This document shows, piece by piece, positions 57,385 through 64,000 of a DNA stretch of 64,000 nt. The notes beneath the pieces are model-generated. The model was given only the letters and a program-made list of their open reading frames with translations. It did not search any database and was not told where the DNA came from. The position numbers and the translations under genes are program-made. Source of the stretch: JALYLC01 sp963743275 (GTDB lineage Bacteria > Actinomycetota > Thermoleophilia > Gaiellales > JALYLC01); assembly GCA_963743275.1 (NCBI GenBank), contig CAVUPB010000003.1:124001-188000 (forward strand). The letters are read 5' to 3'. How positions within the stretch are numbered: the first letter of the stretch is position 1; every line of letters begins with the position of its first letter.

Positions 57385-58248
57385 CTAGCCGCCCCCGTAC
57401 GCGACGACGAGATCGGTCAGCACGCCGGCCGCGAAGCCGCAGGTGAGCACGATCGCGGCCAGCTCGCGATGGCCGTAGCGGCGCACCGAGTGCACGATCT
57501 CCCACACGACGTAGAGGATCGCGCCGCCCGCGAGCGAGTAGAACGCGAGCTCGAGCGGGTTGGAGGCGACCTCGTACCCGACCATGCTGCCGACGAACGT
57601 GGGCCCGCCTCCGACCAGTCCCGCGAGCGCGAGCCAGCGCCAGGAGGGCTTGATGGATCCGAGCGGGCCGACGATCCCGAAGCCCTCGGTCGCGTTGTGC
57701 AGCGCGAACCCGACGATCAGGACGGTGGCGAGGCTGACCTCGCCGGCCTGCGCCGAGACGCCGATCGCAAGCCCTTCGGCGAAGTTGTGGAGCCCGATCG
57801 CGGCAGCGATGACCATGCCCGTGCGCAGCGCGCGCTGGCGCGCCGCGTCGCGCACGGCGTGCGCGGTCGCCAGCGCGGCCGGCGACAGCACTGCGGCCTC
57901 GGAGCCGCCGGCGATCGGCGCGATCGCCGCGCTCGAGCGCTTCATGCGCCGCTCGATCACCGTGAGGCCCGCGGTTCCCAGCCCGAAGCCGCCGATCAGC
58001 AGCGCGGCGTACCCGGCCAGGTGGGCGAAGCTCGAGCTGCCGTCCTTGTAGCCCGTGAGGGCGCCGTCCAGGAGCCCGTTCGCGTGCTCCATGACGTCCA
58101 CGAAGATGAACGCGAGGATGCCGACGGCGAACATCGCGAGCGCCACGCGCGTGCGGTCGCCGAGCACGCACAACCGTCCCACCGGCAAGCCGATGAAGAT
58201 GGTGAAGCCGGCGAGGGCTCCGAGCAAGACGGTCTCGGCGAACGACAT
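57385..58248 (-). CDS. ZIP-family metal transporter
   Basis: 287-residue membrane protein with about eight transmembrane helices. Helix 4 carries IGLHNFAEGLAIG and helix 5 ALHNATEGFGIVG, the paired metal-binding motifs of ZIP transporters (HNxxEG). A long N-terminal half contains LIGGFGLGTAGLTVIERRMKR. It imports or moves Zn2+, Fe2+ or Mn2+. A DtxR-like inverted repeat (58298-58313) lies upstream, suggesting metal-dependent repression. The gene is single and ends 18 bp before the exonuclease start. Confidence 0.93.
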   Translation of the reverse strand: MSFAETVLLGALAGFTIFIGLPVGRLCVLGDRTRVALAMFAVGILAFIFVDVMEHANGLLDGALTGYKDGSSSFAHLAGYAALLIGGFGLGTAGLTVIERRMKRSSAAIAPIAGGSEAAVLSPAALATAHAVRDAARQRALRTGMVIAAAIGLHNFAEGLAIGVSAQAGEVSLATVLIVGFALHNATEGFGIVGPLGSIKPSWRWLALAGLVGGGPTFVGSMVGYEVASNPLELAFYSLAGGAILYVVWEIVHSVRRYGHRELAAIVLTCGFAAGVLTDLVVAYGGG

Positions 58249-58297
58249 CCACGAACCTCCACCCGGGCCTTCGGGTCACCTAATACGGACGCTACCA

Positions 58298-58313
58298 CTT
58301 AGGGCGAGCTAAG
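58298..58313. promoter_or_regulatory. DtxR/MntR-like operator CTTAG-N6-CTAAG
   Basis: The 16-bp repeat CTTAGGGCGAGCTAAG lies 50 bp before the ZIP start. It resembles the TTAGG...CCTAA half-sites of iron- or manganese-dependent DtxR-family repressors. The rest of 58249-58456 holds an acccg/cgggt hairpin and no gene. Confidence 0.5.
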
Positions 58314-58456
58314 GCCACCAGTTGCCTCTGGGGCCACTCGGCGCCCGCGGCCGGCCTGCCCGATCGGGCGGGACGCTCCTCGCCGGAGGTTCATAGCCGT
58401 CGTCCGCCCGTCCACGCACGCTGCGATGTCAGGCGGACGGAGAGGAACTGGACGGC

Positions 58457-60049
58457 ATGCCGAAGCGGTGGGCAGGACGGAATCTGGGCGCGCGCATGCG
58501 GCGACCCCGGGCGGCGTTCGCGCTGGCCGCGGCGATCGCCGGAGGCGTCCTCTTCTCGGGCGGCGTCGGCGACGGTGCGCTGCCGACGGCGTCGCTGCCG
58601 GCCTTCGGCGTGACCGCGGGCAACGGCTCGCTCTCGACCGTGGCCGAGCTCGGCGACGTCAACGGCGACGGCTTCGGCGACTACGCGATCGGCATGCCCT
58701 CGGCCGACGTGGGCGCGAGCGCCGACGCCGGGATCGTCTACGTCTTCCTCGGCAAGGCCGGCGCCCTCCCGCCGGCGCCCACGGCGCTCGACCCCGCGGC
58801 CGCCTCGTTCCAGATCACCGGCCACGGCAGCGAGATGCTCGGCTACGCGATCGTCGGCGACGACGTCAACCACGACGGCTTCGCCGACATCGCCATCGGC
58901 GCGCCGATGGCGGGCGCGCCCTCCAAGAGCGGCGGCGGCGCCGTCTACGTCGTGTTCGGCTCGGCGCACCCGGCGAGCCTCTCCACGACGGCGCTGTCCT
59001 TCGCCGGCTACACGAACGCGACGACGAACCCCGCCACGCCCTCGCCGCTCGGCAGCCGCTACGACGGCTTCCAGCAGAACGCCCACACCGGCATGGCGCT
59101 GGCGGCCCTGCCGGACGTCAACGGCGACGGCTACAACGACCTCGCCGTCGGCGCGCCCGACGCGAGCCTCCACCGCCCCGGCGGCGGCGGCGTCGCGGTG
59201 CTCTACGGCAAGCCCCGGGGCGTCCACGTCACGCTCAACGACCTCTGGGAGAACGGCTACCCGTACTTCTTCCACGTCGACTACCCCGCGCTCGACAACC
59301 AGCACGTCGGGATGAGCGTCGCGAGCGTCGGCGACATGACCGGCGACGGCTGGCCCGACCTCGCGATCGGCGCGCCGCAGGCCGATCCGGCCGGCCGCGT
59401 CGATGCCGGGTCGGTCTGGATCATCAGCGGGCACCTGCCGCCGATCGTCGGCTGCACGAAGGTATCGCCGAAGGGCGTCTGCCCGTGGATCAAGCTCCGC
59501 AGCCTCTCGGCGGCTCAGGGCTATCGCATCGACGGCGCGGCCGCGGGCGACAAGCTGGGCACCTCGCTGGCCGGCATCGGCGACCAGAACGGCGATCGCC
59601 TCGGCGACCTCGCGATCGGCGAGGCGGGCGCGTCGCCGAGCGGGCGCGCGGGCGCGGGCGCCGTCGTGGTCGTGCCCGGGCAGACGAACTCCGTGACGCG
59701 CGACCTCGCCGTGACCGCCCCGCTGCAGTCGATCGCGGGCGCGCAGGCGCAGGGCGGCCTCGGCGCCTCGCTCGCGTCCGCCGGCGACTTCGACCACGAC
59801 GGCCGCGGCGACATGCTGATCGGCGCGCCCGGCGAGTCGTCCTCGGCCGGTGCCGCCTACCTCGTGCGCGGCGCCGGCGGGGCCTCCGACCTCGCCCAGG
59901 CCCCGTCGAAGATCGCGCCGGCAGCCGCCGGATCGATGGCGGGCAGCGCGATCGCAGCGGGCTCGGCCCTCGACGGCGCCGGCGCCGATGCGCTCGTCGC
60001 CGCGCCGGGCTCGGGCGGTGCGGGCGCCTGGTTCGTCGTCGGCGGCTGA
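58457..60049 (+). CDS. Secreted FG-GAP repeat (integrin-like beta-propeller) protein
   Basis: 530 residues with an Arg-rich start and signal-like segment (AAFALAAAIAGGVLFSGGV). It contains about seven FG-GAP blades, most with a Ca2+-binding loop: DVNGDGFGD, DVNHDGFAD, DVNGDGYND, DMTGDGWPD, DQNGDRLGD and DFDHDGRGD, each followed by AIGAP-like strands. This folds as a seven-bladed propeller, likely binding Ca2+ and a cell-surface or extracellular ligand. No anchor motif is seen. ATG 58496 (MRRPRAAF) is an alternative start. It ends convergent to the methyltransferase. Confidence 0.92.
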   Translation: MPKRWAGRNLGARMRRPRAAFALAAAIAGGVLFSGGVGDGALPTASLPAFGVTAGNGSLSTVAELGDVNGDGFGDYAIGMPSADVGASADAGIVYVFLGKAGALPPAPTALDPAAASFQITGHGSEMLGYAIVGDDVNHDGFADIAIGAPMAGAPSKSGGGAVYVVFGSAHPASLSTTALSFAGYTNATTNPATPSPLGSRYDGFQQNAHTGMALAALPDVNGDGYNDLAVGAPDASLHRPGGGGVAVLYGKPRGVHVTLNDLWENGYPYFFHVDYPALDNQHVGMSVASVGDMTGDGWPDLAIGAPQADPAGRVDAGSVWIISGHLPPIVGCTKVSPKGVCPWIKLRSLSAAQGYRIDGAAAGDKLGTSLAGIGDQNGDRLGDLAIGEAGASPSGRAGAGAVVVVPGQTNSVTRDLAVTAPLQSIAGAQAQGGLGASLASAGDFDHDGRGDMLIGAPGESSSAGAAYLVRGAGGASDLAQAPSKIAPAAAGSMAGSAIAAGSALDGAGADALVAAPGSGGAGAWFVVGG

Positions 60050-60050
60050 G

Positions 60051-60785
60051 TCAGAGGGGCTTCTCCCAGACCGAAACGTGCATGCGGCTGTCACTCGTGA
60101 ACGGCTCGCGCTTCCAGCCGCCCCAGCGCTCGCGCAGGCGCATCCCGGCGAGCTCGGCCATGAGGTCGAGCTCGGCGGGCCACGCATAGCGGAAGGGAAC
60201 GGAGAACCGCTCGAGCCGGCCGTCGACGATCTCGAAGTGATGCGACGTCAGGCCCTGCACCGCGACGTCGTACTCGTCGATCCCCCAGCGCGCCTCGCCG
60301 ACATGGAACGCGCGGACGGTCTCGCCGGGCGGCAACTGCCGGAGCTCGGGAACGTCGACCTCGATCACGAAGCAGCCGCCGGGCGCGAGCTGCGCCGCGA
60401 CGTTGCGGAAGCACGCCACCTGGGCCGCCTGCGTCGTCAGGTTCATGATCGTGTTGAAGACGAGATAGGCGAGCGAGAACGTTCCGCCCGCGGTCGTGCT
60501 CGCGAAGTCGCCGATCGTCACGCCGATGTCCGCGCCGCCGGGCTTCGCGCGCAGCCTTGCGACCATCGCGTTCGACAGCTCGATCCCGTGCACGGGCACA
60601 CCGCGCTGCGCGAGCGGGAGTGCGATCCGGCCGGTGCCGATCCCGAGCTCGAGCGCACGACCGCCGCCCGCGAGTCCGGCGAGGAACTCGACGGCCGGGT
60701 CGACGGCATCCGGGCCGAACATCTCGGCCGAGGACTCGTCGTACCGCGCGGCGACGCGCTCGTCGAAGTACCCGTCCTCGTGCAC
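60051..60785 (-). CDS. Class I SAM-dependent methyltransferase
   Basis: 244 residues. SAM-binding motif I is ALELGIGTGRIALPLAQRG with the acidic end VHGIELS. Motif IV-like FSLAYLVFNTIMNLTTQ and the post-core LAPGGCFVIEVDVPEL follow. The pattern is that of ubiquinone/small-molecule methyltransferases (Methyltransf_25). Start GTG 60785 is preceded by TAGCTT at 6 nt. Substrate unknown. Confidence 0.9.
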   Translation of the reverse strand: MHEDGYFDERVAARYDESSAEMFGPDAVDPAVEFLAGLAGGGRALELGIGTGRIALPLAQRGVPVHGIELSNAMVARLRAKPGGADIGVTIGDFASTTAGGTFSLAYLVFNTIMNLTTQAAQVACFRNVAAQLAPGGCFVIEVDVPELRQLPPGETVRAFHVGEARWGIDEYDVAVQGLTSHHFEIVDGRLERFSVPFRYAWPAELDLMAELAGMRLRERWGGWKREPFTSDSRMHVSVWEKPL

Positions 60786-60791
60786 GCCGGG

Positions 60792-60797
60792 AAGCTA
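60792..60797 (-). promoter_or_regulatory. -10 box TAGCTT, leaderless type
   Basis: Minus-strand TAGCTT, 6 nt before the GTG at 60785. Confidence 0.5.
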
Positions 60798-60841
60798 CTC
60801 GACCTTGCCCTGGTCACACCCGTCCGCGACCCGCCGCCCGC

Positions 60842-60847
60842 TAGTCT
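60842..60847 (+). promoter_or_regulatory. -10 box TAGTCT, leaderless type
   Basis: TAGTCT, then 6 nt, then the ATG at 60854. Confidence 0.55.
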
Positions 60848-60853
60848 GGCGCG

Positions 60854-61897
60854 ATGGCTGACAGCACCCCGATCCGCACGGCGATCATCGGCTACGGCCT
60901 CTCCGGACGCATCTTCCACGCGCCGTTCATCGCGGCCAACCCCCGCTTCTCGATCGAGTGCATCTCGACGAGCGACCCGGCCCGGGGTGCACAGGCCGCT
61001 CGCGACCATCCCGGAGCCGAGATCGTCGGCTCGCCCGAGGAGCTGCTCGAGCGGGGCTTCGAGCTCGTCGTGCTCGGCTCTCCCGCGCACGTGCACCTCG
61101 AGCAGGGCCTGCCGGCACTCGCCTCGGGCGCGGCTCTGGTCATCGACAAGCCGTTCGCGGCCTCCGTCGCCGAGGCCGAGCGGCTGATCGCGGCCGCAGC
61201 CACCGCCGCGCTGCCGCTCATGGTCTTCCAGAACCGCCGCTGGGACGGGGACTTCATGACCGTCCGCAAGCTGCTCGCGGCGGGAGCGCTCGGCGAGGTG
61301 CATCGCTTCGAGTCGACGTTCGAGCGCTGGGCGCCCGAGCTCGGGCAGGGCTGGCAGGACACGACCACCACGAGCCAGGGCGCCGGCATCGTCTTCGACC
61401 TCGGCAGCCACCTCGTCGACCAGGCGCTGCAGCTGTTCGGGCCGGCGACGCTGACGGCGGCGGAGCTCTCGATCCTGCGCCCCGGCGGTGTGAGCGCCGA
61501 CGAGGCGTTCCTCTCGCTGCTGCACGACGGCGGTACGCGCTCCCACCTCACCATGAGCCGGTACGCGACGCAGATCGGGCCGCGCTTCCGCGTGCTCGGC
61601 TCGACCGCCGGGTACAAGGTCTACGGCCTCGACGGCCAGGAGCCGGCACTCGTCGCGGGCGCCTCGCCGGGCGACGCGGACTTCGGACTCGCGCCGGAGG
61701 ACGCGTGGGGCACGCTCGGCATCGAGGGCTCGGACACGCCGCCGGTCCGCGTGCCCACGGAGCGCGGCGACTACGCCGGCTTCTACGCGGGCGTCGCCGC
61801 GACGATGCGGGACGGCGCCCCGCCGCCCGTCGAGGCGGCCGACGCGCTGGCGGCGCTGCGCATCATTGCGCGCGCGCACGAGATGGCGGGCATCTGA
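60854..61897 (+). CDS. Gfo/Idh/MocA-family oxidoreductase
   Basis: 347-residue NAD(P)-dependent sugar or inositol-type dehydrogenase. Rossmann motif: TAIIGYGLSGRIFHAPFIAAN, then DKPFAASVAEAERL (the EKP-like lysine motif) and FQNRRWDGDFMTVRKLL. The C-terminal domain has QGAGIVFDLGSHLVDQALQLFGP with the catalytic-type DxGxHxxD. It resembles the YdgJ/YvaA scyllo-inositol dehydrogenase branch. Substrate is not determined. It is a single gene, followed by a strong hairpin. Confidence 0.93.
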   Translation: MADSTPIRTAIIGYGLSGRIFHAPFIAANPRFSIECISTSDPARGAQAARDHPGAEIVGSPEELLERGFELVVLGSPAHVHLEQGLPALASGAALVIDKPFAASVAEAERLIAAAATAALPLMVFQNRRWDGDFMTVRKLLAAGALGEVHRFESTFERWAPELGQGWQDTTTTSQGAGIVFDLGSHLVDQALQLFGPATLTAAELSILRPGGVSADEAFLSLLHDGGTRSHLTMSRYATQIGPRFRVLGSTAGYKVYGLDGQEPALVAGASPGDADFGLAPEDAWGTLGIEGSDTPPVRVPTERGDYAGFYAGVAATMRDGAPPPVEAADALAALRIIARAHEMAGI

Positions 61898-61905
61898 GGA
61901 TCGCG

Positions 61906-61940
61906 GGCCGGCCGTCCATCGAGGCGATGGACGGCCGGCC
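61906..61940. terminator. Perfect 15-bp hairpin between convergent genes
   Basis: ggccggccgtccatc-gaggc-gatggacggccggcc, directly after the oxidoreductase stop and 44 bp before the SRPBCC stop. It is a bidirectional terminator by structure and position; no T-run. Confidence 0.7.
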
Positions 61941-61983
61941 GAGCCGAGACACGCACTCGTGCCGTGAAGAGGGAGCTCGCGGG

Positions 61984-62433
61984 CTACCGCCGCGAGCGAG
62001 CCGCCTCCAGCGTGCGCCCGAGGTTGGTGAAGAGCTTGCGCCACCCGTCCTCGTGTGCGCGCAGTGCCTCCTCGTCCCAGAGGCCGCTGTGGGTGAAGCG
62101 GACCGTGGTGGCGCCGTCGGACTCCTGGAAGTCGAGCTCGATCAGCGTCCGCCTCGTGTCGCCGTCCCAGGTCCAGGTGAACGCCAGGCGGGTGGGCGGC
62201 TCGATCTCCGTGTAGGTGCCGCCGCCGCCGTACTCGACGCCCGTGTCCGGGTCGCGCATGACGACGCGCACGACGCCGCCCACGCGCAGGTCGACTTCGG
62301 CCTCGGTCGTCTCCCAGTCGTGCTCGGCGTGCCACCAGCGCAGGAGCACCTCCTCGCTCGTCCACGCGTCGAACACCGCCTCGGCGGGCGCGTCATAGGT
62401 GCGCTCCAGGCGGAGCGTCCTGTTGCCGGTCAT
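61984..62433 (-). CDS. SRPBCC / AHSA1-like protein
   Basis: 149 residues: LERTYDAPAEAVFDAWTSEEVLLRWWH, GGVVRVVMRDPDTG, AFTWTWDGDTRRTLIELDFQESDGATTVRFTHSGL and a C-terminal helix DGWRKLFTNLGRTLEAARS. The AHSA1-type START fold binds hydrophobic ligands. In actinobacteria it is often encoded with an ArsR regulator, as here. Its ATG overlaps the stop of the small membrane protein (ATGA), and it is the last gene of a four-gene operon. Confidence 0.92.
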   Translation of the reverse strand: MTGNRTLRLERTYDAPAEAVFDAWTSEEVLLRWWHAEHDWETTEAEVDLRVGGVVRVVMRDPDTGVEYGGGGTYTEIEPPTRLAFTWTWDGDTRRTLIELDFQESDGATTVRFTHSGLWDEEALRAHEDGWRKLFTNLGRTLEAARSRR

Positions 62434-62567
62434 TCGCCCGGCTCCCGCCGGCGTCGCAGGCGCAGCATCAGCCAGGCGCGCATGGCCACCACACCGGTGC
62501 CCGCGCCCGCCATCACCGGCAGGAACTCCTCCACGGGCACGCCTCCGACGTGAGCGATCACGATCAC
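62430..62567 (-). CDS. Small membrane protein (45 residues)
   Basis: GTG 62567 overlaps the stop of the DUF899 gene (GTGA), and its own stop overlaps the SRPBCC ATG (ATGA), so the reading frame is fixed on both sides. The sequence starts VIVIAHVGGVPVEEFLPVMAG and ends in a basic tail (MLRLRRRREPGE). It has one probable transmembrane helix (about 12-35) with the tail inside. It is invisible in coordinate-based gene calling because of its size. Function unknown; it may anchor or modulate the operon proteins. Confidence 0.65.
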   Translation of the reverse strand: MIVIAHVGGVPVEEFLPVMAGAGTGVVAMRAWLMLRLRRRREPGE

Positions 62568-63298
62568 GAGCGTGCGCTCCTCGAGCCGCGCTGCGAGGCG
62601 GCGGCGTCCGAGAGGGCCGCCTCGAAGACGGTTGCCTCGCCGTACTCGTCGTGGAGGTTCCACCACCGGTAGGGCGGGGTCTGCGGGTAGCCCTCCGGCG
62701 AGTCCTCCCAGGCCTCCTGGCGTCCGAGCGCGGTGATGTCGAGGTAGCTCCAGGTGCTGCCCAGCGCTTCGTCGCCGCGCTTGTCGACGAAGTAGGTGCG
62801 AAAGATCTCGTCGCCGTCGCGGAAGAAGGCGTTGGTGCCATGCCACTCGTCCACGCCGAAGTCGACGTCGAAGTCGTCCGTGATCGTGTACCACGGGATC
62901 TCCCAGCCCATCCGCGCCTTCCAGCGCGCGATGTGCGCCTGAGACGCGCGCGAGACGAACGCGAGCGTGGTGTCGCGGGCGTTCAGGTGGGCGAGATGGG
63001 CGACCTGGTCCGCGACCATGGAGCAGCCGCGGCAGCCACTGTCCGGCCAGCCGGCCACGCCGGGCTCGAAGAAGTTGCGATAGACGATCAGCTGACGGCG
63101 CCCCTCGAAGAGGTCGAGCAGGCTCGCCGGGCCATCCGGGCCCTCGAACGCGTAGTCCTTCTCGATGGCCATCCTCGGCATCCGCCGGCGCTTGGCGGCC
63201 AGCGCATCGCGGGCGCGGGTCAGCTCCTTCTCCTCGACCAGCAGTTCCTCGCGCGCGGCCTCCCACTCCTGCGGCGAGACGATCGGCGGCATGTTCAT
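62564..63298 (-). CDS. DUF899 family (thioredoxin-like) protein
   Basis: 244 residues of the DUF899 family: VSPQEWEAAREELLVEEKELTRARDALAAKRRRMP, YAFEGPDGPASLLDLFEGRRQLIVYRNFFEPG, GCRGCSMVADQVAHL (CxxC-like pair) and WEIPWYTITDDFDVDFGVDEWHGTNAFFRDGDEIFRTYFV. The fold is thioredoxin-like and probably redox-active through the CRGC pair. The biological role is unknown. It overlaps the ArsR gene upstream and the small membrane gene downstream. Confidence 0.92.
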   Translation of the reverse strand: MNMPPIVSPQEWEAAREELLVEEKELTRARDALAAKRRRMPRMAIEKDYAFEGPDGPASLLDLFEGRRQLIVYRNFFEPGVAGWPDSGCRGCSMVADQVAHLAHLNARDTTLAFVSRASQAHIARWKARMGWEIPWYTITDDFDVDFGVDEWHGTNAFFRDGDEIFRTYFVDKRGDEALGSTWSYLDITALGRQEAWEDSPEGYPQTPPYRWWNLHDEYGEATVFEAALSDAAASQRGSRSARS

Positions 63299-63609
63299 TG
63301 CGCTTCTTCCTCCTTGAGGTACTCGTCGACGACATCGAACAGGCGCCCCCAGAGGGCGCGCTGGCGATCCATCCATTCGGCCGCCTCGCCGAGCACGACC
63401 GGCTCGAGCGAGAGCCGGTGCGTCCGGCCCACGACGACGCGCTTCACGACGCCGGTCTCCTCCAGCACCTTCAGGTGCTTGGAGATCGCGGGCTTCGACA
63501 CGCCGAAGCCGCCCGTGGCCTCGCCGACCGTCGCCGGACCGACGGCGAGGCGCTCGACGATGCCACGCCGGATCGGGTGCGAAAGCGCCCTGAATGGATC
63601 GTTAACCAT
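63295..63609 (-). CDS. ArsR-family regulator
   Basis: 104-residue winged helix: DPFRALSHPIRRGIVERLAVGPATVGEATGGFGVSKPAISKHLKVLEETGVVKRVVVGRTHRLSLEP. There is no Cys-rich metal site, so it is the SmtB/ArsR subtype that pairs with SRPBCC genes rather than a metal sensor. The ATG at 63609 overlaps the palindrome GTTAACCATTAGGCTAAC, indicating autorepression, and has a TATTGT -10 box 7 nt upstream. It heads the operon with overlaps throughout. Confidence 0.92.
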   Translation of the reverse strand: MVNDPFRALSHPIRRGIVERLAVGPATVGEATGGFGVSKPAISKHLKVLEETGVVKRVVVGRTHRLSLEPVVLGEAAEWMDRQRALWGRLFDVVDEYLKEEEAQ

Positions 63610-63618
63610 TAGGCTAAC
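63601..63618. promoter_or_regulatory. ArsR operator overlapping the start codon
   Basis: The 18-bp imperfect palindrome GTTAACCATTAGGCTAAC matches at 7 of 9 arm positions. It covers the ATG (63607-63609) and adjoins the -10 box, so bound repressor would block initiation of a leaderless message. Confidence 0.55.
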
Positions 63619-63622
63619 AATA
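63617..63622 (-). promoter_or_regulatory. -10 box TATTGT, leaderless type
   Basis: Minus-strand TATTGT, 7 nt before the ATG at 63609. Confidence 0.45.
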
Positions 63623-63705
63623 GCACACGTCGAATGGCCCCTGGCAGCTCGAGCTGTGCGCCTGGCAAGATCCGCAGATGGCTGCGACGCCACGTGACGC
63701 CGCGT

Positions 63706-64000
63706 GATCGCCCTGGTGATTGCAGTGCTCGCGCTGCCCGCGCCGAATGCGCCGATCCCGGTCGCGCCCGGACCACTCGCAGCCGTGTTGCGGGACACCG
63801 AGCGGTCGCTCAACATCGCGATCGCCCGCTGGGACGCGTCGGCTCCCCCGCCGCGTGACGTGACGCTGCTCGCGCTCTACGAGCAGCGGATCTTCCACAC
63901 GCTCGGATCCAAGCGCAGACTCGCGCGCGCGGTCGTGAAGCTCGACCCGGCGGCGGCCGACGACGTCGCCGCGCGCGCCGATCTCGCGTCTCTTGCCGGG
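63706..64000 (+). CDS. Secreted protein, 3' partial, unknown
   Basis: GTG 63706 opens a frame that runs off the right edge (98 codons seen). A short hydrophobic start (VIALVIAVLALPAPNAP) looks like a signal peptide. The mature part PLAAVLRDTERSLNIAIARWD, then DVTLLALYEQRIFHTLGSKRRLARAVVKLDPAAADDVAARADL, is helical. It resembles N-terminal regions of secreted thermoleophilian proteins with a later peptidoglycan-active domain, but the decisive part is missing. Divergent from the ArsR operon. Confidence 0.6.

Noticed and set aside
1..64000. tRNA, rRNA, CRISPR arrays, phage or intact insertion sequences
   Set aside because: No tRNA cloverleaf, rRNA-like stretch, regularly spaced repeat array, transposase or phage structural gene was recognised in any intergenic region.

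Overview
This is about 64 kb of very GC-rich DNA, densely packed with genes. It most likely comes from an actinobacterium, and I would guess class Thermoleophilia. The clues are strongly GC-biased third codon positions, many GTG and TTG starts, 4-base overlaps between genes (ATGA/GTGA), start codons preceded directly by TANNNT -10 boxes as in actinobacterial leaderless mRNAs, and families common in that phylum (F420-dependent DUF385 oxidoreductase, DUF1003 with MgtE-N/CBS, YtrA-type GntR). The class assignment is inference. I see no rRNA, tRNA, CRISPR array, phage or intact insertion sequence, so this reads as ordinary chromosome with a metabolic and surface-polysaccharide character.

Layout. 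0-2.2 kb: a membrane-linked hydrolase cut by the left edge, an F420-dependent oxidoreductase and an RsbW-like anti-sigma factor. 2.17-2.47 kb: a gene-free element bounded by 21-bp inverted repeats. 2.5-6.2 kb: an OmpR-type response regulator divergent from a PAS-GGDEF-HD-GYP cyclic-di-GMP protein, then a YbaK deacylase. 6.3-9.9 kb: an overlapping operon of two zinc dehydrogenases, a soluble PRC/MgtE-N/CBS protein and DUF1003. 10-13.8 kb: a fused siroheme decarboxylase divergent from a cytochrome c lipoprotein, a HAD phosphatase and serS. 13.8-16.1 kb: a GntR-ABC export operon. 16.2-25 kb: surface-glycan and sulfate-activation genes (two GT2 glycosyltransferases, an AlkP-superfamily protein, a solo LuxR helix-turn-helix, a flippase, a NarL-type regulator, a ribbon-helix-helix protein, APS kinase, ATP sulfurylase, a hexapeptide acyltransferase). 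25-30.6 kb: a DAO-type FAD oxidoreductase, NadR, a secreted cysteine-repeat protein, an ornithine cyclodeaminase homologue, an orphan Flp pilin, a PPOX flavoprotein and a cupin. 30.6-34.1 kb: the phosphoketolase-acetate kinase pair, which would convert sugar phosphates to acetyl phosphate, acetate and ATP. 34.2-35.7 kb: small Cys-rich proteins and an ANTAR regulator. 35.7-41.3 kb: maleylacetate reductase, TetR and MFS divergent from a zinc alcohol dehydrogenase, then a cupin/TetR divergent pair. 41.4-44.3 kb: a PLP decarboxylase divergent from a creatininase-like amidohydrolase and a cyclase-family hydrolase. 44.3-57.4 kb: secreted proteins, a P-type ATPase, three VOC proteins, an AraC regulator, a large secreted cysteine-peptidase-like protein and a 5'-3' exonuclease. 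57.4-64 kb: a ZIP transporter, an FG-GAP protein, a methyltransferase, a Gfo/Idh oxidoreductase and an ArsR-DUF899-small membrane protein-SRPBCC operon, ending in a secreted protein cut by the right edge.

Three patterns run across the window. At least fourteen genes have a TANNNT-type hexamer 6-7 nt before the start codon. Intergenic palindromes share the core TGGGGTC(A/T)GACCCCA, with outer arms that differ between copies yet still pair. Seven apparent single-base frameshifts interrupt six otherwise well-preserved genes, which points to errors in this assembly more than to true decay.
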